This document shows, piece by piece, positions 48,879-56,759 of a DNA stretch of 64,000 bases; positions within the stretch are counted from its first letter, which is position 1; every line of letters begins with the position of its first letter. The DNA comes from Halomarina salina (lineage in GTDB: Archaea; Halobacteriota; Halobacteria; Halobacteriales; Haloarculaceae): the NCBI RefSeq assembly GCF_023074835.1, contig NZ_JALLGW010000006.1, positions 35,197 to 99,196 on the forward strand, in the 5' to 3' direction. The notes beneath the pieces are model-generated. The model was not told the origin of the DNA. It made no database searches and saw only the letters and a list, made by a program, of their open reading frames with translations. The translations under genes were made by a program, and so were the position numbers.

Positions 48879-49591
48879 TGGCGTCGGTCAGACGTGCGCT
48901 CTGGTACCTGTTCGTCGTGCTGGGTATCGCCGTCTTCGGCGGCGCGCTCGCCGTCGTCCTCTCGCCGGAGCTGGGGGAGGTCCTCCCCATCCAACCCGCC
49001 ATCGAGGCGCTCGGTAGCGACTACCTCGTCGTGGCGGGCATCGGCGTCCTCGCGCTCCTCGTCCTCGTCGTGATGCTCGTCGCTCGCGCGGCCAGTAGCG
49101 TCGACGAGGCCGCGGCCCCCGAACCCGAGTTCGTCGAGCAGGTGCCCGTCCTCGGCGCGGAGTTCGACGACCTGGTCGACCACGGCCTGGGCCTCCGCGC
49201 GACGTACTTCTCGGACGAACCCGAGGGGGTCCGCGAGGACCTCCGCGAGAAGGCCATCCGGACGCTGATTCGGAAACGGGGTGTCGCCCGGGAGGACGCC
49301 AGAGCGCTCGTCGAGTCCGGGCGCTGGACGGACGACCGGACGGCGAGCCAGTTCCTCGCGACCGACGGTGTCGCCCCGCGCTCGGCGCGCGTTCGCGCCG
49401 CGCTCAACGGCCAGTCGTGGCTCCAGTACGGGGCCGCGGCCACGGCCGAGGAGATCGTCCGCATCGCGTCCGACGCGGCGCCGAGCGGGCGGCCGGGGGC
49501 GTCCACCTCGACCGCACCACCGAACGACACAGCTGACGCCGCTGGACCGAACGCCGCCGGACCGGCCGGCACCTCCGGAGGAACACGATGA
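48878..49591 (+). CDS. haloarchaeal DUF7269-like membrane protein
   Basis: This 237-residue protein has two hydrophobic segments (about 8-27 and 49-70), a cytoplasmic helical domain (FSDEPEGVREDLREKAIRTLIRKRGVAREDARALVESGRWTDDRTASQFLATDG) and an Ala/Thr/Pro-rich tail. This arrangement between DUF4129 and DUF58 genes is recurrent in haloarchaea (DUF7269, from memory); function is unknown. Start and stop overlap both neighbours by 1 and 4 bp, so it is strictly co-translated. Confidence 0.8.
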   Translation: MASVRRALWYLFVVLGIAVFGGALAVVLSPELGEVLPIQPAIEALGSDYLVVAGIGVLALLVLVVMLVARAASSVDEAAAPEPEFVEQVPVLGAEFDDLVDHGLGLRATYFSDEPEGVREDLREKAIRTLIRKRGVAREDARALVESGRWTDDRTASQFLATDGVAPRSARVRAALNGQSWLQYGAAATAEEIVRIASDAAPSGRPGASTSTAPPNDTADAAGPNAAGPAGTSGGTR

Positions 49592-50979
49592 GCAACGCTA
49601 CCGCCACCGCCAGCCAGTCGAACCAGTCGAACCAGTCGAGCCAGTCGGAGACGGCGTCGAGCTACGGCCAGCGCGTCTCCTCGGCCACCGACGGGGACGA
49701 CCTCGCCGTCGAGGTCGAGCGCCGTCGGACCGGCCGCTGGCGCGGTATCGTCGCCGTCGCGCTGTTCGCCGGGGCCGTCGGCGTGCTCGCGGCCCGCCCG
49801 CTCCTGCTGCTCGCGACGGTGCCGGCCGCGGCGTTCGCGGCCTACCCGCGGATAACGGGGCGGCCGAAGCCGACGCTCCGCGTCGAGCGCACCGTCGACG
49901 ACGACACCCCCGACCGGGGCAGCGACGTCGAGGTGACCGTCCGCATCACCAACACCGGTCGCTGGCCGCTCGTCGACGCGCGGTTCGTCGACGGCGTCCC
50001 GCCGATGCTCGCGGTCCGCGAGGGATCGCCCCGTCACGCCGCGTTCCTCTGGCCCGGCCGGTCGACGACGTTCTCCTACACCGTCGGCGCGGAGTACGGC
50101 CGCCACCAGTTCGACCCCGTCACGACGTACCTCCGGGACGTCTCGGGCGGGACGGAACTCGAAGCCACGGTCGACTGCGAGCCAGCGACGTCGCTGACGT
50201 GCACCGACGCCGTCCCCGAGGTGCCCCTCCGGAAACAGTCCCGGCACTCGACGGGCCGTCTCGTCACCGACGACGGCGGCGCCGGCATCGAGTTCCACCG
50301 CACCCGCGAGTACCAGAAGGGCGACCCGATGAGCCGCATCGACTGGAAGCGCTACGCGAAGACGGGCGACCTGACGACCGTCGAGTTCCGCGAGGAGCGC
50401 GCCGCGACCATCGTGTTGCTCGTCGACGCCCGCCAGAGCGCCTACCGCGCGAGCGCCGAGGGCGAACCCCACGGCCTCGCGTACAACCTCGCCGGAGCCG
50501 AGCAGCTGCTGACCGCGCTCGGCGAGACGCGTGACTACGTCGGCCTCGCGGCTATCGGCCGGGAGTTCTGCTGGCTCGCCGCCGGGGTCGGTATCGAGCA
50601 CGAACTGACCGCCCGCGAACTGCTCGCGACCCACCCCGTCCTCTCGACGGTCCCGCCCGAGGAGGACGCCGAGAACCCCGACGAGCAGGCGGCCGAACTC
50701 CGCAAACGCCTCTCCGGTGACGCACAGGTCATCTACCTGTCGCCGCTGGCCGACGAGTACAGCACCTCGCTCGCGCTCACGCTGGAGGCCAACGGCCACC
50801 CGGTGACGGTCATCTCGCCGGACGTCACCAGCGACGCGACGGTCGGGAGCCGACTCGCGCGCGTCGACCGCCAGAACCGCCTCAGCTCGCTCCGTCAGGC
50901 CGAGATTCCGGTCGTCGACTGGACGCCGGACCAGCCCCTTGGAACCTCTATCGTCGACGTCATGGAGGCCTCGGAGTGA
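49588..50979 (+). CDS. DUF58 domain protein
   Basis: This 463-residue protein has a low-complexity Ser/Gln/Asn N-terminus and two hydrophobic segments (about 52-90). An extracellular-like domain follows (RPKPTLRVERTVDDDTPDRGSDVEVTVRITNTGRWPLVDARFVDG), then the DUF58 signature GIEFHRTREYQKGDPMSRIDWKRYAKTGDLTTVEFREERAATIVLLVDARQSAY. The last part is the start of a vWA-like fold with a MIDAS-like DAR. DUF58 proteins partner with MoxR ATPases in membrane-associated complexes whose job is unsettled. It overlaps both neighbours by 4 bp. Confidence 0.9.
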   Translation: MSNATATASQSNQSNQSSQSETASSYGQRVSSATDGDDLAVEVERRRTGRWRGIVAVALFAGAVGVLAARPLLLLATVPAAAFAAYPRITGRPKPTLRVERTVDDDTPDRGSDVEVTVRITNTGRWPLVDARFVDGVPPMLAVREGSPRHAAFLWPGRSTTFSYTVGAEYGRHQFDPVTTYLRDVSGGTELEATVDCEPATSLTCTDAVPEVPLRKQSRHSTGRLVTDDGGAGIEFHRTREYQKGDPMSRIDWKRYAKTGDLTTVEFREERAATIVLLVDARQSAYRASAEGEPHGLAYNLAGAEQLLTALGETRDYVGLAAIGREFCWLAAGVGIEHELTARELLATHPVLSTVPPEEDAENPDEQAAELRKRLSGDAQVIYLSPLADEYSTSLALTLEANGHPVTVISPDVTSDATVGSRLARVDRQNRLSSLRQAEIPVVDWTPDQPLGTSIVDVMEASE

Positions 50980-51677
50980 CCCGCGTCGTCTACCACCCCT
51001 CGCGGGTGAGTTCTGCTATCGCCGTCCTCGCCGCGGCGGCGAGCGTCGCCGCGCTCGCGAAGGTGCCAGAACAGTACACGGCCGTCGGCATCTCGCTGGG
51101 CGGCGTGCTCGTCCTCGCGCTCGGCGTGGCCGTCTACCGCTGGGGCTACCGGTTCCTCGGCCTCCCCATCGCACTCGTCGGGGTGGCCGTCTCGTTCGCC
51201 GGGTTCGGCGTCGGCGTCGTGCAACTCGGGAGCTACGAGGCGAGCTTCACGCTCCGGGGGGAGCTCCTGGGGCTGCTCGGCGTCCCGTTCGTCGCGCTCG
51301 GCGTCGTCCCGGTACACCGGCGACTGGCGCGCCGACTCGTCTCGCTGGGGTTCGTCTTCCTCGTCCTCGGCGTCGTGTTCACGGGGGCGGTCAACGGCAC
51401 CGGCACCGACCCCATCCCGCTGCTGGCGGGGATGGTCGCCGCCATCGTCGCCTGGGACGCGGGCGAACAGGCCATCAACGTCGGGCGACAGCTCGGCCGG
51501 TCGGCGCGGACGTGGCCCGCCGAACTCTCGCACTCGGGCGGCACCGCGGCGTTCGGCGGCATCAGCGTCGGTGCGGGGCTCGTGCTGTTCGACGTCGACG
51601 TCACCGGCCTGCCTCTGGAGAGCCTCCTGCTCCTCCTCGGCGCGGCGGTGGTGCTGATGATCGCGCTGTACAAGTAG
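50976..51677 (+). CDS. haloarchaeal DUF7519-like polytopic membrane protein
   Basis: This 233-residue protein has about seven hydrophobic segments starting SSAIAVLAAAASVAALA and ending LESLLLLLGAAVVLMIALYK. A loop DAGEQAINVGRQLGRSARTWPAELSHSGGTAAFGGISV is conserved-looking. The GTG start lies in the DUF58 stop codon (GTGA). It is the last gene of the operon; the family number is from memory and the role is unknown. Confidence 0.8.
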   Translation: MTRVVYHPSRVSSAIAVLAAAASVAALAKVPEQYTAVGISLGGVLVLALGVAVYRWGYRFLGLPIALVGVAVSFAGFGVGVVQLGSYEASFTLRGELLGLLGVPFVALGVVPVHRRLARRLVSLGFVFLVLGVVFTGAVNGTGTDPIPLLAGMVAAIVAWDAGEQAINVGRQLGRSARTWPAELSHSGGTAAFGGISVGAGLVLFDVDVTGLPLESLLLLLGAAVVLMIALYK

Positions 51678-52078
51678 CGCGACTCGCCCTCACACCACTC
51701 CGAGCGGTTCCCGCCACGCTCCGTTACGACCACGGAACCCCCTTCCCTCTCGCGCTCTCCCATCCCCCAGCGACGCGGCCCCGCCGCTCGCCGCCGTTCG
51801 CCACCGCGGCTCGTACGTGGCCATCGCACTGTCACCGGGTCACGCGACCGTCGAGGTCGCACAGCCCGTGTCGATGCGCGCGTCACAGCGAGACGGAGCG
51901 TCGCCGTCGGGGGTGCCCCCGGTCCCTCGGTTCGGCGTCTCCGACGAGGCATCGGTGAGCAGCGCGGTCGGGGACGACCGGCGCGGCCGCTCTCGTTCGG
52001 GTCACGGCGTCACGGAGTCGTCGAAAACGGGCCGAGTGCGGGCGGGTCGACAGCGTGGTCGGGTGCTCGTCCGTCGAG
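51678..52078. other. convergent intergenic region
   Basis: These 400 bp lie between the stops of the DUF7519-like gene and the MoxR gene. No supported gene or repeat is seen. Open frames are Arg/Ser/Pro-rich shadows. Confidence 0.4.
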
Positions 52079-53071
52079 TCAGTCGTCGCCTGCTGAGGGC
52101 TGGCTCTGCTGCTGGGAGGTGTACTGGACGGTCGGGACCTCTATCTCCTCCAGAAGGTTCTGGACGACCGACTGCTTGCTGACGTTGCCGACGCGGGCGT
52201 CCGCGGTGAGGACGAGGCGGTGGGAGAGGACGGTGGGCGCGATGGCCTTCACCTCGTCCGGGGTGACGTACGCCCGGCCGTTGATGGCTGCGAGCGCGCG
52301 CGACGCCTCGAACAGGCGCTGGGTCGCACGCGGCGAGACGCCGGTCTTCACCCGCGAGTCCTCGCGGGTCGCCCGGCAGAGCCGGGTGATGTACCGTCGG
52401 ACGTCCGGGTCGGTGTGGATGTGCTCGGGGGCCTCCCGGAGCGCGAGGGCCTCCTCGTCGTTCGTGACGCGTTCCGCGCTCGGCGACGTCGTGTCGCGGT
52501 TCGCCCGGCGGTTGATGATCTCCAGTTCGCCGTCCTCGTCGGGGTAGCCCAGCGAGGTCTTGATGATGAACCGGTCTTTCTGCGCCTCGGGCAGCGGGAA
52601 CGTCCCCTCCTGTTCGACGGGGTTCTGCGTCGCGATGACGAAGAACGGGTCGGGCAGCGTGTGCGTCGTCCCGTCGACGGTGACCTGACCCTCCTCCATC
52701 GCTTCGAGCAGCGCGGACTGGGTCTTCGGGGAGGCGCGGTTGATCTCGTCGGCCAGCACGATGTTGGAGAAGATGGGGCCGGGCTGGAACTCGAACTCGC
52801 GGGTCTTCTCGTTGAAGATGTGCGTCCCGGTGACGTCGGAGGGGAGGAGGTCCGGCGTGAACTGGATGCGCGAGAACGAGAGACCGAGCGCGGTGGCGTA
52901 CGACCGCGCCGTCAGCGTCTTCCCGGTGCCGGGGACGTCCTCCAGTAGGACGTGACCACGGGCGAGAAAGCCCGTCAGTACCGTTCGTAACACCTGTCTG
53001 TCGGCGATGACCGCCCGCGACACCTCGTCGAGGATCGCGTTGCTTCGCGAGTGAACCTCCTGTATCTCCAT
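52079..53071 (-). CDS. MoxR-type AAA+ ATPase
   Basis: This 330-residue protein has Walker A EDVPGTGKTLTARSYA (45-60), SRIQFTPDLLPSDVTG, Walker B with ADEINRASPKTQSALLEAMEEGQVTVDG, sensor 1 IATQNPVEQEGTFPLPEAQKDRF, and a C-terminal lid with GVSPRATQRLFEASRALAAINGRAYVTPDEV. MoxR ATPases act as chaperones that insert metal or assemble vWA-protein complexes, so the DUF58 protein is its likely partner. The start at 53071 (MEIQEVHSRS) is used; the open frame to 53152 lacks a plausible start. It converges on the DUF58 operon instead of heading it. Confidence 0.93.
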   Translation of the reverse strand: MEIQEVHSRSNAILDEVSRAVIADRQVLRTVLTGFLARGHVLLEDVPGTGKTLTARSYATALGLSFSRIQFTPDLLPSDVTGTHIFNEKTREFEFQPGPIFSNIVLADEINRASPKTQSALLEAMEEGQVTVDGTTHTLPDPFFVIATQNPVEQEGTFPLPEAQKDRFIIKTSLGYPDEDGELEIINRRANRDTTSPSAERVTNDEEALALREAPEHIHTDPDVRRYITRLCRATREDSRVKTGVSPRATQRLFEASRALAAINGRAYVTPDEVKAIAPTVLSHRLVLTADARVGNVSKQSVVQNLLEEIEVPTVQYTSQQQSQPSAGDD

Positions 53072-53313
53072 ACCGTCTCTCTGTGGTGACGGGGCTTTGT
53101 TATCACCCGCATACGCACATCCCGACGACGCCCCTGGGCTCGGGACGGGCACTGTCGACTCTCACCGTTCGCGTCGGCACACTGTCGGTAAACGTATCGA
53201 TTCGACCGATGGCGTCCCGTTTCAGGCGCGCTGCTGTCGTACGCAAGCCGCTGTAATCAGACGTATAACTTAACGGTGAAAGACCGTATTCGATGGCGGA
53301 GCGTCGACCGACC

Positions 53314-53709
53314 ATGAGTCAGAACCCCAACAGCGGAACCGGTAACACCGCACAGGGCCGTCAGGGCCAGCAGTCTCAGCAGGGCACTGCCCAGGGACAG
53401 CAGACCCAGAACGCCCAGCAGGGCAGTGGTCAGGGAACGCCCCAGTCGAATCAACCGCCCCAGCGCCAGGCTCCGAACAGTACCACCGAGGAGGTGGGGA
53501 GCTGGTTCACCGAGACGATCGTCCGCGCGGGCATCCTCGTCATCGGTGTGGCGGTGATGCTCTTCGCCATCGGTCAGGCCGTCGGTGCGAACCTGGTCGA
53601 GCCGATGGCGGAGTTCTTCACCTCTGGCACTGGTGCGTGGTTCGTCGTGGCGTTCCTCGCGCTCCTGGTGATGGTTGCTGCGACGAAGAGTTGGCGTACC
53701 GTCAACTGA
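53314..53709 (+). CDS. Gln-rich small membrane protein
   Basis: The product is 131 residues from the ATG at 53314 (MSQNPNSGTGN); an ATG at 53293 would add seven residues. A TATA-like GTATAACTTAA at about 53264-53274 fits transcription starting near 53296, favouring 53314. Residues 1-55 are Gln/Gly/Thr/Asn low-complexity, followed by two hydrophobic segments (about 68-89 and 107-125). No family is recognised. The disordered Gln-rich head recalls the DUF4129 and DUF58 proteins nearby and may be extracellular or a protein-interaction tail. Confidence 0.7.
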   Translation: MSQNPNSGTGNTAQGRQGQQSQQGTAQGQQTQNAQQGSGQGTPQSNQPPQRQAPNSTTEEVGSWFTETIVRAGILVIGVAVMLFAIGQAVGANLVEPMAEFFTSGTGAWFVVAFLALLVMVAATKSWRTVN

Positions 53710-54001
53710 CGTCGCGCGGCTACTCACGTATTTTTCGACGTTATCTACCCGGTCGCGCCGCGGTTACCGCTGTACGAGATAGATAACTAAGCCCCTGACT
53801 CACGGAGTAGAGCCTGCGCCCCACACGGGGTGTTGGATCGCCTGGGCGACCGCCGGGACCCCACGTGCCATCGTCACTGCCAGCGACATTCCCACCCCCG
53901 GTCGGCCCCACGCGCTCATTTTGACGGTCTGTCACGCTGCGAGTCGAGTCGGAAGATAGTAGTGTGCCGCGTCGAAGCTTTCGCTCCATGAGGGGGAACC
54001 G
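53710..54001. other. intergenic region with two small hairpins
   Basis: No coding frame is convincing. AT-rich GAGATAGATAACTAAG (53778-53793) precedes a GC-rich part with stem-loops CCCC-ACAC-GGGG (53819-53830) and TCGCC-TG-GGCGA (53838-53849). A small RNA or leader is conceivable but not shown. Confidence 0.3.
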
Positions 54002-54145
54002 ATGAGTATCATCACGTCGATCGTTGAGCGGTACCGCGAACCGACCCGTATCTACGAGTGTCGCCACTGCGGAACGACGCTCCCCGAGGCGGACGCCGTC
54101 TGCGAGGCCTGTGGCGAGACGTCGGTCGCCGTCTACGACCTCTAG
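54002..54145 (+). CDS. zinc-ribbon microprotein
   Basis: This 47-residue protein has an amphipathic N-terminal helix (MSIITSIVERYREPTRIYE), then CRHCGTTLPEADAVCEACGETSVAVYDL with knuckles C-x2-C at 20-23 and 34-37. This is the canonical four-Cys zinc ribbon. It differs from the two DUF7563-like microproteins in this window by lacking the VFGD core. It is probably a regulatory or adaptor protein. Confidence 0.75.
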   Translation: MSIITSIVERYREPTRIYECRHCGTTLPEADAVCEACGETSVAVYDL

Positions 54146-54306
54146 CTCCGACCGCTCTCGCCCTCGACACGTCCGGTGTCTCCGGCCGCTCCGTCTCTAC
54201 CGGGTCGTTTCGAACGACGGTCTCGCTCCGAGGGAGCGCACGAGAGACGTATTATTTCGCTATTCAATCTACTGCATTTATTGGGGCGTCACGGGTAGTC
54301 GGAGGT

Positions 54307-54483
54307 ATGTCCACCCGAGAGGAGTGGCCGACGTTCGCGCTCGAGTACGAGTTCAACCTCGACGACGAGGGGCTCCCGTCGCTCGCCCCCGACCAGGTGG
54401 TCGTCTACGACCCGTCGGACCGGGGCGACGGCTGGCTGACCGCGACTCGTGGCTCGTACGTCGCCCTCGAAGACGTTCGGTAG
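54307..54483 (+). CDS. small acidic haloarchaeal protein (DUF7511-like)
   Basis: This 58-residue protein reads MSTREEWPTFALEYEFNLDDEGL...APDQVVVYDPSDRGDGWLTATRGSYVALEDVR. The FALEYEF start and VVVYDP...W..A..SYV.L..VR end match the 54819-55040 protein and, more loosely, those at 753-935 and 2803-3009. Probably a small beta-rich domain of unknown role (DUF7511-like, from memory). An AT-rich GCATTTATTGG about 25 bp upstream is a likely TATA box, and GGAGGT directly touches the ATG. Confidence 0.65.
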   Translation: MSTREEWPTFALEYEFNLDDEGLPSLAPDQVVVYDPSDRGDGWLTATRGSYVALEDVR

Positions 54484-54818
54484 CTCCCCCCGACCGTGTC
54501 GACCTCCTTCCCGCCAGTCCGAGGCCGTCGCCTCGACGCTGCTCCCTCGGCACGACGCTTCGAGCCGATCCGCGAGCGCCGCCACGACTGGAGTTCGGCC
54601 GACGAGTACGGGGGTCGACGGGCGAGGGACACACCCAGTTGTACCGGGCGTAGTCGGAGGGTTCTGCTGCAGAACCGCGTGACTGCGACGGCCTCGTCGG
54701 TCCGGGGGCGGAGGCGACGGTTGGACACGTCGGCAGGTCGATAGGGAGCGCTAAACAATGTCATACCGCCGCATAACTATACGACGTAGTGGTGTAGTGA
54801 GAGGTGTTCAGGACCCCT
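54484..54818. other. intergenic region between two small DUF7511-like genes
   Basis: No supported gene. Near the right end CATAACTATAC (54771-54781) is a probable TATA box for the gene at 54819. The rest is GC-rich without visible repeats. Confidence 0.4.
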
Positions 54819-55040
54819 ATGAGAGAGGACATCGATACATCACCACAGCGGGACGCCGAGGCGCAAGAGGGGTCACTGTTCGCGTGGCCTCGCTTCGAAC
54901 TCGACTACACGGTCGAACCGTACGACGACGCACCGGACCTGTACACGTTCTACCCACACGACGCGTCCGACGAAGAGATCATCACCCAGTGGGTGTCGGC
55001 GGACGAGGAGTCCCTCGTCGACGTCACCGCGGTCCGGTGA
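54819..55040 (+). CDS. small acidic haloarchaeal protein (DUF7511-like)
   Basis: The product is 73 residues from the ATG at 54819 (MREDIDTSPQRDAEAQEG). The folded part FAWPRFELDYTVEPYDDAPDLYTFYPHDASDEEIITQWVSADEESLVDVTAVR is the best match in this window to the haloarchaeal small domain with YTxYPxDA, TxWxxAdeeSxVD and a final Arg. Function is unknown. An ATG five codons upstream is possible but the TATA-like sequence at 54771-54781 permits either. Confidence 0.7.
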   Translation: MREDIDTSPQRDAEAQEGSLFAWPRFELDYTVEPYDDAPDLYTFYPHDASDEEIITQWVSADEESLVDVTAVR

Positions 55041-55544
55041 CCGGCCGAGCGCGCACCTGAGTCCGGCTTCTCCGTCGTCCGACGCGTGTTCACGGAGTGG
55101 ACGGCTCGCGACTCGACGCCCGACGCCCGACGTTCGCCGGAACTCGCTCGTTCGTACCTGCCGCACTGACCGTTCAGTACCGACTGTGTCTAGCGAGTCT
55201 GACAGGCTGGTCTGGGCGGGCCGGACGCATCACGGTTCGACCGACTCGCCGCTCGCTCGTCGGTTGGCCCACTCGCCAGCCGGGTCCACTCACCTGTCGA
55301 ACGTTCGCGGGTGTCCGTCCCGTCGCTGCCTCCGTCGATAGCGTTCGACTGCTCGTCGCTACACTACGGCCGTCGCTATGCCGGGGTCGTCGATGCGCCA
55401 CGCGCTCGAGCATCTCGCGTGGTGGATGCAGTCGCGTGGTGGATGCAGTCGCGTGGTGGATGCAGTCGCGTGGTGGATGCGGTCGTCGGCCCGACGGCTC
55501 TCGGGGGTCTCGACGTCGTCAGAGAAGCGGCCGGGGTACTCGAA
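55041..55544. other. intergenic region containing a 17-bp tandem repeat
   Basis: There is no convincing gene in these 504 bp. The only structure is the four-copy 17-bp repeat at 55417-55484, close to the stop of the convergent DUF7344-type gene. Confidence 0.45.
55417..55484. repeat. 17-bp tandem repeat, four copies
   Basis: The unit GCGTGGTGGATGCAGTC is present at 55417-55433, 55434-55450 and 55451-55467 as exact copies, and at 55468-55484 with one change (GCGGTC). The unit length is not a multiple of three and there are no spacers, so it is neither a coding repeat nor a CRISPR. Confidence 0.9.
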
Positions 55545-56093
55545 CTACTCGAGGTCCTCGAGTTCGAGGAGGTCGCGGTCGTCGCTCGACCGCCGGGTGA
55601 CGAACTGGAAGCCGACCAGCGCGAGCAGTCCGAGCGCGATGACCACCGCGGCGATGGCCGACGGGACGAGGTTTATCGCGACGGCACCGAGGAGGACGAC
55701 GGCGACGGCGCTCAACCCGACGTAGTACCAGGTGAAGTCGCGGGTCTCCTCTTCCTCGACGGGGAGATACCGGACGATCTCTCCGGCGCGCTCGGTCAGC
55801 GTGACGGTGCCGTCGTCGCGGTCGTAGTCAGCGATGTCGAAGTCGTCGAGCTTCGGCAGGTGCGTCTGGTAGAGCGAGACGTAGACGCGTCGCCGCGCGG
55901 TGTCGTCGAGGTCCTCGATGGGAATCTCGTTCTCCCAGGCGGCGATCTGTCCGGCGAGTTCGTCGATGGTCGCGGGCTCCGTGCGCGTGTACAGATAGTA
56001 CAGGATGTAGCGACGGCGCGAGTTGCTCAGGATGTTGAACGCGTCGTCGAGCGCCAGTTCCGACTCCTCCGACATCAGCGTCTCTCGGTCCAT
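55545..56093 (-). CDS. DUF7344-type winged-helix protein with C-terminal membrane helices
   Basis: The product is 182 residues from ATG 56093 (MDRETLMSEESELALDDAFNIL); ATG 56075 is an alternative. The winged helix (about 12-98) reads ILSNSRRRYILYYLYTRTEPATIDELAGQIAAWENEIPIEDLDDTARRRVYVSLYQTHLPKLDDFDIADYDRDDGTV. Two hydrophobic segments (about 124-142 and 144-162) and an acidic tail follow. It is paralogous to 44429-45001, sharing the RRRxVYVxLYQxHLPKLD core. It is divergent from the PadR-like regulator gene. Confidence 0.82.
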   Translation of the reverse strand: MDRETLMSEESELALDDAFNILSNSRRRYILYYLYTRTEPATIDELAGQIAAWENEIPIEDLDDTARRRVYVSLYQTHLPKLDDFDIADYDRDDGTVTLTERAGEIVRYLPVEEEETRDFTWYYVGLSAVAVVLLGAVAINLVPSAIAAVVIALGLLALVGFQFVTRRSSDDRDLLELEDLE

Positions 56094-56385
56094 CTGGCCC
56101 CGTACACGGAGCACCCCCCTCGTTCAGCTACGCTTACAGCACCGCCGCCTTGCGCGTACGGTGCCGTCGTCGTCGTCAACATGCTATTTACTCGGGTACG
56201 TAATCCCTTTGTTACGGACCAGCTATTAGACCCCGCAGGGACCCTGGAGCGGGTGCCTACTCCGATTCGTCCCGGTTAGCGTGACCCTCGCAGACGGTTG
56301 CACCGGTGAAACCATGCGGTGGGTCAGCGAACTGACGATTTACTTGGTGACTAACAAAATCGGTTATCCGATATTTTAACATGTC

Positions 56386-56670
56386 ATGCAGATATTCGAC
56401 CTGACGGGCTTTCAGCGTGACCTGCTGTACGTCATCGCTGGGCTGGACCAGGCCTCGGGCCAGTCCGTGAAAGAAGAGCTCGAAGCGCACACCGGTCGCG
56501 AGATCACCCACGGGCGACTCTACCCGAACCTCGACGTCCTCGTCAACCGCGAGCTCGTCGAGAAGGGACAGATCGACCGCAGAACGAACTACTACGCGGT
56601 CTCGGACTCTGGGATGGAGGCGCTCCAGAACCGCCGCGACTGGGAAGAGCAGTACCTCAGCTTCGACTGA
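56386..56670 (+). CDS. PadR-like winged-helix transcriptional regulator
   Basis: This 94-residue protein is a single winged helix: MQIFDLTGFQRDLLYVIAGLDQASGQSVKEELEAHTGREITHGRLYPNLDVLVNRELVEKGQIDRRTNYYAVSDSGMEALQNRRDWEEQYLSFD. The LYPNLDVLVNRELVEKG segment is the PadR recognition helix region and RTNYYAVSDSG forms the wing. Many haloarchaea carry such proteins. An AT-rich GATATTTTAAC (56370-56380) sits just upstream. It precedes the surface-polysaccharide genes and may control them (inference). Confidence 0.85.
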   Translation: MQIFDLTGFQRDLLYVIAGLDQASGQSVKEELEAHTGREITHGRLYPNLDVLVNRELVEKGQIDRRTNYYAVSDSGMEALQNRRDWEEQYLSFD

Positions 56671-56687
56671 CGGCGCGATAGCAACCG

Positions 56688-56704
56688 TATAACAATGCGC
56701 CACA
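56688..56704 (+). promoter_or_regulatory. shared TAACAAWGCG element before the DUF1616 gene
   Basis: GTATAACAATGCGCCAC matches elements at 58418-58433 and 59715-59731 over the core TAACAAWGCGN(C)CAC. It lies 56 bp upstream of the GTG start at 56760. It may include the TATA box (TATAACAA) or be an activator site. Confidence 0.5.
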
Positions 56705-56759
56705 GCGGACTCGGTAGTATCATGACGTACCTTCCCCGCCGGAACGGAGGGCTGCCCCC

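Noticed and set aside
49021..50799. 592-codon minus-strand frame opposite the DUF58 operon
   Set aside because: Antisense shadow; the plus-strand genes carry DUF58 signatures and tight overlaps.
55417..55484. Possible CRISPR array
   Set aside because: The 17-bp units are contiguous with no spacers and no cas genes are present.
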